64,000 nucleotides of DNA from contig CBDAOL010000012.1 in assembly GCA_965198045.1 (NCBI GenBank), positions 682,001-746,000 of the forward strand. Direction: 5' to 3'. This DNA comes from CBDDEC01 sp965198045 (GTDB lineage: Bacteria > Chloroflexota > Dehalococcoidia > UBA2979). The position numbers were made by a program, and so were the translations under genes. Positions 16,664 through 25,378 of the stretch are shown one piece after another. The notes beneath the pieces were generated by a model. The model had not been told where the DNA came from and did no database searches. It saw only the letters and a list, made by a program, of their open reading frames with translations. The first letter of the stretch is position 1. The number at the start of each line of letters is the position of its first letter.

Positions 16664-18058
16664 ATGGCCGACACCAGTGAGGCGTCCGGGAGCGTGACGC
16701 AGACCGAAGGCAGCGTCGGCGGACGCAGCATCTTGCCGGCCGACATGATCTCGGTGGAGGAGGCGCGCGAACGCATCCTCGATGTGTTCGAGGTACTTCC
16801 TGCCGAGCCAACCCCGCTGCTCGAGTCGGTCGGCCAGGTCCTCGCAGAGGACATCGTCGCCGGCTTCTCGATCCCACCGCTCGCGAACACGGCGATGGAC
16901 GGCTACGCCGTTCGCGCCGAGGACACCGCGGGCGCTAGCTACGACTCACCGCTCACGCTCGAGGTGATCGGCTACCTCGCCGCTGGCTCCGTCTATGACG
17001 GGGAGGTCGGCCCCGGGCAGGCCGTGCGCATCATGACCGGCGCACCGATCCCGGCGGGCGCCGATGCGATCGTGCCCTTCGAGGAGACCGACGAGGACGA
17101 CATCAATCGGGACCCGAGCGCCTCGCCGAAGTCGCCCGATGACACCTCGGTGCGCGTCGACGTGGAGGCGAAGCTCGACGCCAACGTGAGGCCTGCCGGC
17201 GAGGACGTGCGGGCGGGCGAGGTGGTGCTGCGCGCGGGGACCGTCCTGCAGGCAGCGCAGGTCGGCGTCCTCGCCTCGCTCGGCCTCGATCGGGTCGTCG
17301 TGCACCGGCGGCCGGTCGTGGCAGTCCTCTCCACTGGCGACGAACTGCTGCGCCCGGGACAGCCGCTCGAGCCGGGCAAGATCTACGACTCCAACGCCTT
17401 CGCGCTCGCGGCGCAGGTCGAGGCCTATGGCGGCGTGCCACGTGTCCTCGACGTCGCGCTCGATACCGTCGAGGCGCTGACAGCGCGCATCGGCGAGGGG
17501 CTGGCGGACGCCGACCTGCTCGTCACCTCGGCGGGCGTCTCGCGCGGCGACTTCGATGTAGTGAAGACGGTGCTCGCGGCGGAGGGTGAGGTCGGGTTCT
17601 GGACAGTGCGGATGAAGCCGGGCAAGCCGCTGGCCTTCGGCACGTTCCACGCGCCAGGCGGCCGGTCCGTGCCGCACCTGGGACTGCCGGGCAACCCCGT
17701 GTCCGCCATGATGACCTTCGAGCTGTTTGGTCGGCCAGCGATGTTCAAGCTGCTCGGCAAGCTGCAGCACGACCCCGACGCGTGGCAGCGCCCGACCGTC
17801 CGCGCGGTCTCTGTGGAACGCATCCGCAACACCGATGGCCGGCGTTTCTTCGCCCGTTGTCACGTCGATCAGGACGCCGAGGGCCACTGGACGGCTCGGC
17901 TCACCGGGCCGCAGGGTTCTGGCGTACTCACCTCGATGTCCCTCGCCAACGGTTACGCCATCTGCCCAGAAGACATCGAGGCGATCGAGCCCGGCGAGGA
18001 GTGCGACGTCATCCTGGTCGACCGCGAGCGGCCCGTGCCCTCGCCGAGGGCATCTTGA
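16664..18058 (+). CDS. moeA: molybdopterin molybdenumtransferase MoeA
   Basis: 464 residues. MISVEEARERILD and PPLANTAMDGYAVRAED mark the N-terminal region, RIMTGAPIPAGADAIVPFE and RPAGEDVRAGEVVL follow, and STGDELLRPGQ plus GLPGNPVSAM identify the MoaB/MogA-like catalytic domain and C-terminal domain. It inserts molybdate into adenylylated molybdopterin to give Moco. ATG 16664 has AAGGGGC upstream; a possible -10 TACACT lies at 16635-16640. mobB follows after 2 bases, which supports molybdoenzyme use by this organism. The N-terminus has about 25 extra residues of low complexity. Confidence 0.95.
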   Translation: MADTSEASGSVTQTEGSVGGRSILPADMISVEEARERILDVFEVLPAEPTPLLESVGQVLAEDIVAGFSIPPLANTAMDGYAVRAEDTAGASYDSPLTLEVIGYLAAGSVYDGEVGPGQAVRIMTGAPIPAGADAIVPFEETDEDDINRDPSASPKSPDDTSVRVDVEAKLDANVRPAGEDVRAGEVVLRAGTVLQAAQVGVLASLGLDRVVVHRRPVVAVLSTGDELLRPGQPLEPGKIYDSNAFALAAQVEAYGGVPRVLDVALDTVEALTARIGEGLADADLLVTSAGVSRGDFDVVKTVLAAEGEVGFWTVRMKPGKPLAFGTFHAPGGRSVPHLGLPGNPVSAMMTFELFGRPAMFKLLGKLQHDPDAWQRPTVRAVSVERIRNTDGRRFFARCHVDQDAEGHWTARLTGPQGSGVLTSMSLANGYAICPEDIEAIEPGEECDVILVDRERPVPSPRAS

Positions 18059-18060
18059 CT

Positions 18061-18720
18061 GTGGCGGTGCTCCGCGTTGTCGGTCCGCCCGGCTCGGGCA
18101 AGACGCTGCTGATCGTCTCGCTGACCGAGGCCCTCCGCTCGCGTGGTTACCGTATCGCCACCGCGGTCGAGCGAAGCCAGATTGAGCTGCCGCAACTCGA
18201 CGAGGAGATCGCGCGCGACCTCGCGGCGGGTGCAGTCTCGACGGTGATCGTCCTCTCGGGAGGAGGACGGGTCACGCTGGAGCATCAACTGCCGCTGAAC
18301 AACCTGCGATCGATCGTCGCCTCGATGGATCCGAGCGTGGATCTGTTGCTCGCCGAGGGGTTCGAGGACGACGAGTACCCCGCGGTGGAGCTTTCCCCGC
18401 TCGGCGCGCCGGCGGTCTCGACGCCTGCGGAGCAGCTCTTCGCCGTCGTCGCCTCCGAGGACTTAGAGGGCTCGTTCGCGCAGTTCGGCCCGGGTGAGAC
18501 TCACGGCCTCGCCGACCTGGTGGAGTCGGAGCTGCTCGCCGAGACCGCCGTCGAGGACGTGTCGATGCAGCTGTCGGTCGATGGCGATGCGGTCGAAGGG
18601 ACCGGCTTCGTGACCGACATGATCGCTCGCCCCGTGCTGACGATGGTCGAGCAGCTCAAGGGGATCGACTGGCCTCGGGCAGTGCGCCTCAACATCTGCC
18701 GACGCCGTCCACCCGATTGA
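18061..18720 (+). CDS. mobB: MobB-like molybdopterin-guanine dinucleotide biosynthesis GTPase with C-terminal extension
   Basis: 219 residues starting at GTG 18061, 2 bases after the moeA stop. The P-loop GPPGSGKTLLI is at about 7-17; DLLLAEGFEDDEYPAVEL matches the MobB region that usually reads LVEGYK. MobB assists MobA in attaching GMP to molybdopterin. The last 75 residues, from about 145 (LADLVESELL) on, do not match the MobB core that I know and may be a lineage-specific domain. Operon with moeA. Confidence 0.8.
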   Translation: MAVLRVVGPPGSGKTLLIVSLTEALRSRGYRIATAVERSQIELPQLDEEIARDLAAGAVSTVIVLSGGGRVTLEHQLPLNNLRSIVASMDPSVDLLLAEGFEDDEYPAVELSPLGAPAVSTPAEQLFAVVASEDLEGSFAQFGPGETHGLADLVESELLAETAVEDVSMQLSVDGDAVEGTGFVTDMIARPVLTMVEQLKGIDWPRAVRLNICRRRPPD

Positions 18721-18741
18721 GCGCGGCGCCCTCAGGACGCG

Positions 18742-18750
18742 TGCTAGTCT
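18742..18750 (+). promoter_or_regulatory. extended -10 promoter of the DUF1330-like gene
   Basis: TGC TAGTCT, an extended -10 like those before infC and at 59493. No -35 is needed for this class. Predicted start near 18757 leaves a 30-base leader with AAGGAGAG before the ATG. Confidence 0.45.
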
Positions 18751-18786
18751 CCGGCGACCAACAACCTCAGCAAGGAGAGTGACGAG

Positions 18787-19087
18787 ATGGCGGTATATGT
18801 AATCGCTCAAGGCAACGTCGTCGATCAGGAGAAGACCGACGCGTATGGCGGGCAGGCCGTCCGATGGTGATCGGGGGCGGTGGCAAGATCCTCGCGGCCG
18901 ACGACCACTCCGAGGTTGTCGAGGGCGAACCGCCGGGAACGCGCAGGTGCTGATCGAGTTCGAGAGCCGCGACGCCTTCCGCTCCTGGTACGACTCCGCG
19001 GCGTACCAGGAAGTGATCGGCCTGCGCCATGAGGCGGCGCCCGGCACGATGATCGTGGCCGACGCCTTCGTCATGCCCACCGGCTAG
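18787..19087 (+). pseudogene. DUF1330-like small protein, two single-base deletions
   Basis: ATG 18787 (AAGGAGAG upstream) reads MAVYVIAQGNVVDQEKTDAY, the start of a DUF1330 ferredoxin-like fold protein, then stops at 18868. Restoring one G near 18859 (GGT CCG ATG) gives MVIGGGGKILAADDHSEVVE; restoring another near 18946 (AGG GTG CTG) gives LIEFESRDAFRSWYDSAAY to the stop at 19085-19087. The full frame would be about 100 residues, normal for the family. The amino-acid sense is preserved on both sides of each lesion, which favours recent damage or read error over long decay. Confidence 0.7.
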
Positions 19088-19090
19088 CGG

Positions 19091-19378
19091 CTAGATCACC
19101 GCCTCGAAGCCTTTGAACTCACCGCTGGGGTCCTCCCAGCGGTAGGTCACTTCGTCGACGCGGCTGTGTGAGGGCCCCTCGCGCAGCCGCTCGACGAACA
19201 GTCGCAAGGTCCACTCGTCCGCCTCGGCCACCACCTCGACGCGGCCGTCGGGCAGGTTTTTCGCGTAGCCAGCCGCGTTCAGTCGTGAGGCCTCGTAGAC
19301 AGCGAAGGCGCGGTAACCGACGCCCTGCACACGCCCCGAGGCGCGCGCTGCGATGCGTCGAGGCTCCCGCGTGGTCAT
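19091..19378 (-). CDS. acyP: acylphosphatase
   Basis: 95 residues with both signature patterns: ASGRVQGVGYRAFAVYEA (the anion-binding loop and catalytic Arg) and GYAKNLPDGRVEVVAE (catalytic Asn). It hydrolyses acyl phosphates such as acetyl phosphate. ATG 19378 overlaps the aroKB stop (ATGA), so it is the last gene of the aro run. Converges with the DUF1330-like gene, 3 bases apart. Confidence 0.93.
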   Translation of the reverse strand: MTTREPRRIAARASGRVQGVGYRAFAVYEASRLNAAGYAKNLPDGRVEVVAEADEWTLRLFVERLREGPSHSRVDEVTYRWEDPSGEFKGFEAVI

Positions 19379-21072
19379 CCGTCGATCAGCGAGCGAACGA
19401 CGGCCTCCGTGTCCTCTCGCGGCACGTCGCCGCGCACGACGGCGCGCCCGACTGCTTCGAGCAGCACGAACCGCTGCTGACCGCGTTCGACCTTCTTGTC
19501 CATGCGCATCGCGTTGAGCACGGTGCCCGCGTTGATGTTGCTGGCGGTGGTCGGGAGCCCGAACGAGCGCAGGATGTCGCCGTGGCGATCGACGAGTTCG
19601 GGCGCGATCATTCCGAGCCGCTGCGCCATCCTCGCCGCGCCGATCATGCCGATCGACACCGCTTCGCCATGCAAGAACTCGCCGTAGCCAGTCACCGATT
19701 CGAGGGCGTGTCCGATCGTGTGCCCGTAGTTGAGGATGGCGCGCAGGCCGTGCTCCTGCGGATCGGTCGAAACGATCAGCGCTTTGAGCCGCATCGAACG
19801 CGCGGTCACATCGGATAGCAGGTCCCAGTCGGGGCTCGAGCTGGCCAGCCCCTTCGCCTCCACCTCGAGCGTCTCGAGGAGCGCCGGGTCGAGGATGAAC
19901 GCGTGCTTGATCACCTCGGCGAAGCCCTCGGCGTAGGAGCGTCGAGGCAGCGTCGCGAGCGTATCGATGTCGGCGATCACGGCCCGCGGTTGGTAGAAGG
20001 CGCCGACCAGGTTCTTTCCGCTCGGTAGGTCCACGGCCGCCTTGCCGCCGATGGAGGCGTCGTTCATCGCCAGCACCGAGGTCGGGAGCTGCACGAGCGG
20101 CATCCCCCGCAGGTACGTCGCCGCCACGTAACCGCCGAGGTCGCCGACCACGCCGCCGCCCAGCGCCAGCACGACATCGCGCCGCTCCGCGCGCTCCTCC
20201 GCGAGCCAGCGGTAGAGCTCCGCCGCCACGCGCTGCGACTTCGAGGCCTCGCCGGCCGGGATGAGGTAGGACGCGCCTGCGATGCCGGCCGCGTCGAGCG
20301 ATTCGGCGATGGTCGCGCCGTGGCGCTCCCAGACGTTGTTGTCTGAGATGACGAAGGCGCGCCGATCGTCGAGGCCCAACATGCGCAGTCGGTCCGGCAG
20401 GCGGCTCAGCTCACCCTGGCCGACCCAGATCGGGTAGCGTTCGCCGTCGGTGTCGACGACACCTGCAGGCGCTCGCGCCGGCGCCGGATCGCCCAGGCGC
20501 TCAAGGCGCTGCGGCCGCTCGATCAGCGTCGCGCCCTCTCGCGACCAGACGCGAATGATGCGGTCCGCCGCGGCCTCGAAGGTTCCAATGTCCTCGACGG
20601 CCCGGCTCTGCGCCGGAATCCAAACGTCGGCGTGGTTGTAGAAGGGGCGGCGCTCGTCATCGAGCTCGCGCAGCCGCGCCTCAATGTCCTCTCCGAGGAT
20701 CGGTCTTGCCGGCGCGTCTTCGCTGGCGCGGAGCCGACGCGCGAGCTCGCTGGGCGTGGCGTCGAGGTAGCAGATCAGCCCGCGCTCGCCGAGTGCGGTG
20801 CGGTTGCGAGCGCTGAGGAACGCACCGCCACCGGTCGCGATCACGGCGTGCTCGGCCGTTGCGACCTCGGCAACGACCGCCTCCTCGACGTCCCGGAACG
20901 CACGCTCGCCGCGCTCGACGATCAGTTCCGCCGGCGTCGTGCCTTCGCGCTCGGTGACCTCATCGTCGGTGTCGAGGAAGCGCCAGTTCAGCCGCTCCGC
21001 GATCAGGCGACCGATCGAGGACTTACCCGCGCCCGACAACCCGACCAGGACGATTTGCGTCGGCGTGCTCAT
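19375..21072 (-). CDS. bifunctional shikimate kinase / 3-dehydroquinate synthase (AroK-AroB fusion)
   Basis: 565 residues. Residues 1-170 are shikimate kinase: P-loop LVGLSGAGKSSIG near 9-21, DTDDEVTEREG, GERAFRDVE and IATGGGAF. Residues from about 190 are dehydroquinate synthase: YPIWVGQGEL, ALGGGVVGDLGGYVAATYLRG, TSVLAMNDASIGGKAAVD, KNLVGAFYQP, AEVIKHAFI and ILNYGHTIGHALE, with the usual metal ligands. The two activities are steps 2 and 5 of chorismate synthesis. The ATG at 21072 overlaps the aroC stop (ATGA). An earlier in-frame start at 21405 lies inside aroC and is rejected. Similar fusions are known in some Actinobacteria. Confidence 0.95.
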   Translation of the reverse strand: MSTPTQIVLVGLSGAGKSSIGRLIAERLNWRFLDTDDEVTEREGTTPAELIVERGERAFRDVEEAVVAEVATAEHAVIATGGGAFLSARNRTALGERGLICYLDATPSELARRLRASEDAPARPILGEDIEARLRELDDERRPFYNHADVWIPAQSRAVEDIGTFEAAADRIIRVWSREGATLIERPQRLERLGDPAPARAPAGVVDTDGERYPIWVGQGELSRLPDRLRMLGLDDRRAFVISDNNVWERHGATIAESLDAAGIAGASYLIPAGEASKSQRVAAELYRWLAEERAERRDVVLALGGGVVGDLGGYVAATYLRGMPLVQLPTSVLAMNDASIGGKAAVDLPSGKNLVGAFYQPRAVIADIDTLATLPRRSYAEGFAEVIKHAFILDPALLETLEVEAKGLASSSPDWDLLSDVTARSMRLKALIVSTDPQEHGLRAILNYGHTIGHALESVTGYGEFLHGEAVSIGMIGAARMAQRLGMIAPELVDRHGDILRSFGLPTTASNINAGTVLNAMRMDKKVERGQQRFVLLEAVGRAVVRGDVPREDTEAVVRSLIDG

Positions 21073-22256
21073 GGGGCTCCTCGTGGGTGGCGCGGACCGA
21101 CCGTCGCCATAAACGCTTCGTGGTTGCGCCTCAGCTCCTCGATGTGGTCGCCACCGAATTTCTCGAGCACGGCGTCGGCGAGCACGATCGCCACCACAGC
21201 CTCGCCGATGACCCCGGCCGCGGGCACCACGACCACGTCGGAGCGCTCGTAGAAGGATGTCGCCTCCTCGCCGGTGTGCAGATCGGCAGTCGGCATGCGC
21301 TGCGGCACGGTCGAGATCGGTTTGAGGTGCCCGCGCACGATGATCTCCTCGCCATTCGTCATTCCGGCTTCCAGGCCGCCCGCTCGGTTGGTGGCGCGCT
21401 CCCACGCTCGCTGCTCCCAGGCGTCAGCCGGCAGGATGACGTCCTGCGCCTCCGAGCCCGGAGTATGCGCCAGCTCGACGCCGTCGCCGATCTCCACCGC
21501 TTTGACCGCGTTGATCGCCATCACAGCCTGTGCCAGCTGGCCGTCGAGACGGCGGTCCCACTGCACGTGCGCGCCGAGGCCGAACGGCAGTCCGCTGGCG
21601 CGCACCTCGAACACTCCGCCCATGGTGTCCTGCGCCTCACGGACGCGGTCGACCTCCGCGATCATGGCGGTCTCCGCCACGGCGTCGGCAACCCGCACGG
21701 ACGATGCGTCGACGGCCGCCCAGTCGATGCGGTCCGGCACGTTGGCTCGCGCGTCGCCGATGGCGACCGTGTGCGAGTGCACCTCGATCCCGATGGCGCC
21801 AATCAGCGCGCGTGCCACGGCGCCGACCGCAACGCGCGCCGCCGTCTCACGCGCACTTGAGCGCTCGAGGATGTTGCGGACATCGTCACCGCCGTATTTC
21901 TGCGTCCCGGTGAGGTCCGCGTGGCCGGGGCGCAGAAGCGTCACCGGCTCGATCTCCTCCTCGACGGCCTCTGTCGCCATGCGCACGCGCCAGTTGGCGT
22001 TGTCGTGGTCCTTGTTGACGAGCCAGAGTGCGATCGGCGAACCGATCGTCTCGCCGTGCCGGACGCCCGAAGTGATTTCCGCCCGGTCGGTCTCGATCCG
22101 CTGGCGTTTGCCGCGGCCGAAACCGCCCTGCCGGCGGGAGAGGTCGGCGACGAGCTGCTCCTCGGACAGCGGCAGGCCGGCCGGGACGCCCTCGACGATC
22201 GTCGTCAGGCCTTTGCCGTGGGACTCCCCGGCGGTGAGAAAGCGGAAACGGCCCAT
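21069..22256 (-). CDS. aroC: chorismate synthase
   Basis: 395 residues starting GRFRFLTAGESHGKGLTTIVEG, with RPGHADLTGTQKYGGDDVRN and ERSSARETAARVAVGA, the FMN-binding and substrate-binding signatures. Converts EPSP to chorismate and needs reduced FMN. ATG 22256. Followed by aroKB with an ATGA overlap and preceded by a membrane-protein gene after 7 bases, so all are likely one operon. Confidence 0.97.
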   Translation of the reverse strand: MGRFRFLTAGESHGKGLTTIVEGVPAGLPLSEEQLVADLSRRQGGFGRGKRQRIETDRAEITSGVRHGETIGSPIALWLVNKDHDNANWRVRMATEAVEEEIEPVTLLRPGHADLTGTQKYGGDDVRNILERSSARETAARVAVGAVARALIGAIGIEVHSHTVAIGDARANVPDRIDWAAVDASSVRVADAVAETAMIAEVDRVREAQDTMGGVFEVRASGLPFGLGAHVQWDRRLDGQLAQAVMAINAVKAVEIGDGVELAHTPGSEAQDVILPADAWEQRAWERATNRAGGLEAGMTNGEEIIVRGHLKPISTVPQRMPTADLHTGEEATSFYERSDVVVVPAAGVIGEAVVAIVLADAVLEKFGGDHIEELRRNHEAFMATVGPRHPRGAP

Positions 22257-22263
22257 GATCGCG

Positions 22264-22911
22264 CTAGCCGCTCGTCGCGAGGACGTGCGTCACGACCTCG
22301 AGTTCGCTGGCGTCGATCAGCGCGCCGATGTCTGGGTCGAGGTCCAGCTCGCCGCGCTCACGGGTGCGCCACTCCGCGATCATCGCTTCGGCCTCGCCGC
22401 CTTCCCAGTCGGCCACGCTGGCCGCCTCGCGCGTGACGCGGGTGGTGAGGATGCAGGCCAGACCGGCGCTGCCGTCGCGGTCGCGGAAGTCCGTGTGCAC
22501 GTCGATCTGCGCCTCGACGAAATGCACATGCGGCACCTCATACAGCAGCTGCTCGGCCATGCGCACCGCCGCTCGGCGTGCGACGTCGAGGGCGGACCCT
22601 GCCTCGACGCGCTCGCCCTGTTCGACGCGGATGTCCGGCTCGGCGATGAGCGACACGCGGGCACGGTCGGGGTCGGCGGCGACGAGGGTGACCGAATGCA
22701 GCGAGCGCCAGACGGCGGGCGACGCCCCTTGCGGGGGACGGGTGTCTCGCCAGGCGTCGAAGGTCATGTCGATCATTTCGCCGAGCGCGATCAGGTCGCC
22801 GTCGGCAATCACCTGCCGCCACTTGCGCGCGGCGAACTTCGCCTGCACGACCATAAAGCCGAGCAGCGAGCCGATCACGAGAACGATCACTATGCCGAGG
22901 CCGAGGCCCAT
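22264..22911 (-). CDS. membrane-anchored protein of unknown function within the aro operon
   Basis: 215 residues. An N-terminal transmembrane helix (about residues 3-23, LGIVIVLVIGSLLGFMVVQA) is followed by a soluble domain with HSVTLVAADPDRARVSLIAE and LLYEVPHVHFVEAQIDVHTDF. The spacing resembles Tim44/NTF2-like folds, but I do not recognise the family. AAGGAG lies 13 bases before ATG 22911. It lies between aroE and aroC, on the same strand with short gaps, so it is co-transcribed. That does not by itself imply a role in aromatic synthesis. Confidence 0.75.
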   Translation of the reverse strand: MGLGLGIVIVLVIGSLLGFMVVQAKFAARKWRQVIADGDLIALGEMIDMTFDAWRDTRPPQGASPAVWRSLHSVTLVAADPDRARVSLIAEPDIRVEQGERVEAGSALDVARRAAVRMAEQLLYEVPHVHFVEAQIDVHTDFRDRDGSAGLACILTTRVTREAASVADWEGGEAEAMIAEWRTRERGELDLDPDIGALIDASELEVVTHVLATSG

Positions 22912-22979
22912 CGCGGTTGCGCGCTCCTTCTCGAGGCTCCGGCGCTAGCCGGCGGCGAGTCGGACCCAGTGTCCGCGGG

Positions 22980-23834
22980 TCAGCCCGTCTCGTCGAGCGC
23001 CCGTCCAGCCGCCTCGAACATTACGTCAAGTGGAGGCTCCGCACCCGTCCAGCGACGCAGCGACTCTGCGCCCTGGTGGACGAGCATCGCTAACCCCTCG
23101 ACTGGTCGCGCGCCTGCGGCCTCGGCGGCCGCGAGCAACGCCGTCTGCCGAGGCGTGTAGACGAGGTCGAAGACCGCCTGCCGTGGGCGCAGGAGCCGCG
23201 CCGGCAGCGGGCTGTCGAGCGGCGCAGGCCCGTGCCGCATGCCAATGCTGGTGGCGTTCACCACGATGGAGGCGCTCTCCGCGGCCGTCCGCAGCGCCTC
23301 GCCGTCGACGTCGAGCGCCATCACCTCGATCGGCAGCTCGCTGCCACCGAGGAGGCGCAGCTCCTCGGCGCGCGCAGGTGTGCGGTTGGCGATGGTGACG
23401 TGGGCAGCGCCGGCCTGCCGCATGGCGACGACGACCGCGCGAGCTGCGCCGCCGCCGCCGAGCAGCAGGACGCGCGCACCCTCGATCGTCACGCCTGCAG
23501 CTCCGAGGGCGCGCAGGACGCCGGCCACATCGGTGTTGGTGGCGAGGAGCCGTCCCCCGTCGTTGATGATGGTGTTGACCGCGCCGACCCGCTCCGCCAC
23601 GGCGTCCGGGCGATCGACGAGGCGCATCGCCCCGACTTTGTGCGGCACCGTGACGTTTGCCCCCAGGACTGAGCCGGAGCGCAAGCGCTCGACCCCGACC
23701 GGGAGGTCGAGGGCGGGCGTGTCCCAGGCCTCGTAGGTCGCGTCGACGCCGATCGCGTCGAGGGCCGCCTGCTGCATCGGCGGTGATATGGAGTGGGCGA
23801 TCGGGTGGCCGATCAGCGCGATCGTGGAGGGCAC
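22980..23834 (-). CDS. aroE: shikimate dehydrogenase
   Basis: 284 residues from GTG 23834 (GGAG about 7 bases upstream): IALIGHPIAHSISPPMQQAAL, NVTVPHKVGAM with the catalytic Lys, NTDVAGVLRAL with the catalytic Asp, and the Rossmann loop LLLGGGGAARAVVVAM for NADPH. Reduces 3-dehydroshikimate. Four bases separate it from mltG upstream. A longer in-frame reading reaches 24128 but would overlap mltG. Confidence 0.95.
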   Translation of the reverse strand: MPSTIALIGHPIAHSISPPMQQAALDAIGVDATYEAWDTPALDLPVGVERLRSGSVLGANVTVPHKVGAMRLVDRPDAVAERVGAVNTIINDGGRLLATNTDVAGVLRALGAAGVTIEGARVLLLGGGGAARAVVVAMRQAGAAHVTIANRTPARAEELRLLGGSELPIEVMALDVDGEALRTAAESASIVVNATSIGMRHGPAPLDSPLPARLLRPRQAVFDLVYTPRQTALLAAAEAAGARPVEGLAMLVHQGAESLRRWTGAEPPLDVMFEAAGRALDETG

Positions 23835-23838
23835 ACTC

Positions 23839-24984
23839 TTACTCCGGCTGGCCGCACTCTGACGCGTTGAAAGCCTGAACATTCGCCAGGTGCTGCTCGA
23901 AGGTTTCGGCGAACCGGTGCGTGCCGTCGCATTCGGGCGCAGCGACGAAGTAGAACGCCTCGCTCTCCGCGGGCTCAGCTGCCGCCTCGATCGAGCCGAG
24001 ACCCGGCGTCGCGATCGGACCGGGGGGGAGGCCCGGGTTGCGGTATGTGTTGTACGGCGAGACCATCTCGAGGTCGACGAGAAAGAGCGGCGCTTTCCAG
24101 TAGCCGTGCTGCTCGATGCTCGCAGCACCGCCGTCCGCCACGGTCAGCGCGAACTGCACCGTCGGGTCAGCGTCGAGGGCGTTCCCGATCTCGAGTCGGT
24201 TGCTGAACGCTGCCGCGATCTCCGGCTTCTCGTCGGGCCAGACCGCCTCGCGCTCGATGATCGAAGCGAGGGTCAACAGCTCGTGCAGCGTCAGCCCGTT
24301 CTCGGCAGCGGCGGCGCGGATCTCTGACGTGACCTGTTCCTCGAAGGCGCGCAGCATCTGCTCGAAGAAGCTCTCGGCCGTCGTCTCTGGCGTCACCACG
24401 TAGCTCGCCGGGAACAGGTAGCCAATCAGGTCAGAGCCTTCCGGACGGTCGGCGAGCGCGGGCACGAGGTCTGACCAATCGAGGGCGAGCGCCGCCTCGA
24501 TCTCTGCGCGCGCGCCAATTTCCTCAGCAACGAGGATGTCGACCAGTTCCTCGACGCGCAGTCCTTCACGGATCGTCAGCAGCACATCGAGCGCAGGTCC
24601 TGCTCGGAGCAGGCGGATGACCTCGGACGCGGGCGTGTCCAGGGCGAACTCGTAGCGCCCAGCCTGCAACTCGGAGGCGACGCCAGTGAACCCGAGCAGC
24701 GTCATGAACGAACCGGAGTCGTCGATCACACCTTCCGAGGCGAGTTGGTCCGCGATCTCCTGCGCCAGCGCGCCCTCCACGATCGTCACCTCGACGGTCT
24801 CGTCCGACGGCAGCGGAATCGCGGCGGCGACGCGGTCGCGGATCGCACCCGCGACGGAGGCAGGCGCGTCGCGCAGCCTCGATACGCCCACACTGCCGAC
24901 GACGATGGCGTAGATCGCCATGGCCAACAGGGCCAGGGTCAGCGGGTCGCGGAGCCTAGAGAGAATCGGTCGAATCCTCTCCAC
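23839..24984 (-). CDS. mltG: endolytic transglycosylase MltG
   Basis: 381 residues. One N-terminal transmembrane helix (LTLALLAMAIYAIVVGSVGVS) is followed by a LysM-like subdomain (VEVTIVEGALAQEIADQLASEGVI) and the YceG/MltG catalytic domain with LTLHELLTLASIIEREAV (catalytic Glu), FSNRLEIGNALDADPTVQF and SPYNTYRNPGLPPGPIATPG. It cuts nascent peptidoglycan strands at the membrane. The likely start is GTG 24984, overlapping ruvX by 29 bases; no strong ribosome site is evident, so the start is uncertain. Confidence 0.93.
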   Translation of the reverse strand: MERIRPILSRLRDPLTLALLAMAIYAIVVGSVGVSRLRDAPASVAGAIRDRVAAAIPLPSDETVEVTIVEGALAQEIADQLASEGVIDDSGSFMTLLGFTGVASELQAGRYEFALDTPASEVIRLLRAGPALDVLLTIREGLRVEELVDILVAEEIGARAEIEAALALDWSDLVPALADRPEGSDLIGYLFPASYVVTPETTAESFFEQMLRAFEEQVTSEIRAAAAENGLTLHELLTLASIIEREAVWPDEKPEIAAAFSNRLEIGNALDADPTVQFALTVADGGAASIEQHGYWKAPLFLVDLEMVSPYNTYRNPGLPPGPIATPGLGSIEAAAEPAESEAFYFVAAPECDGTHRFAETFEQHLANVQAFNASECGQPE

Positions 24985-25378
24985 GCTGATCCGCGCGACG
25001 ACGGTCGAGGAACTGTTGCAGCAGGATGGCCGCCGCCACGTCATCATTCGGTCGCCCGGAGGAGACGCTCGCGGTACGGCGGTCCGCTTCGACGGACGTC
25101 AGCTTCTCGTCCTCATACTCAACAGGCAGCCCGGTCACCCGCGCCAACCGCTCACCGAAGCGCCGCGCGCCACGTGCCGCGTCGCCCTCGCTGCTGTCGA
25201 GGCGCAGTGGCAGACCCACTACGATCCCGCCGGCCTCTTCGCGCGCCGCGATGGCGCGGATGGCGGGCACCGCGGCGTTCGCCGGCACGACCTCGAGGGT
25301 CACAGCCAGCCGCTCGTCCGGGTCGCTGATGGCGATGCCGACGTTCTTCGTGCCGGGGTCCACGCCAATCCAGCGCAT
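24956..25378 (-). CDS. ruvX: Holliday junction resolvase-like RuvX (YqgF)
   Basis: 140 residues beginning MRWIGVDPGTKNVGIAISD, the RNase H-fold strand with the first catalytic Asp, then GGIVVGLPLRLDSSEGD, VEYEDEKLTSVEAD and NDDVAAAILLQQFLD with the C-terminal Asp. In E. coli the homologue processes the 16S rRNA 5' end. ATG 25378 overlaps the stop of the upstream gene (TGATG), implying coupling. Confidence 0.94.
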   Translation of the reverse strand: MRWIGVDPGTKNVGIAISDPDERLAVTLEVVPANAAVPAIRAIAAREEAGGIVVGLPLRLDSSEGDAARGARRFGERLARVTGLPVEYEDEKLTSVEADRRTASVSSGRPNDDVAAAILLQQFLDRRRADQRGEDSTDSL

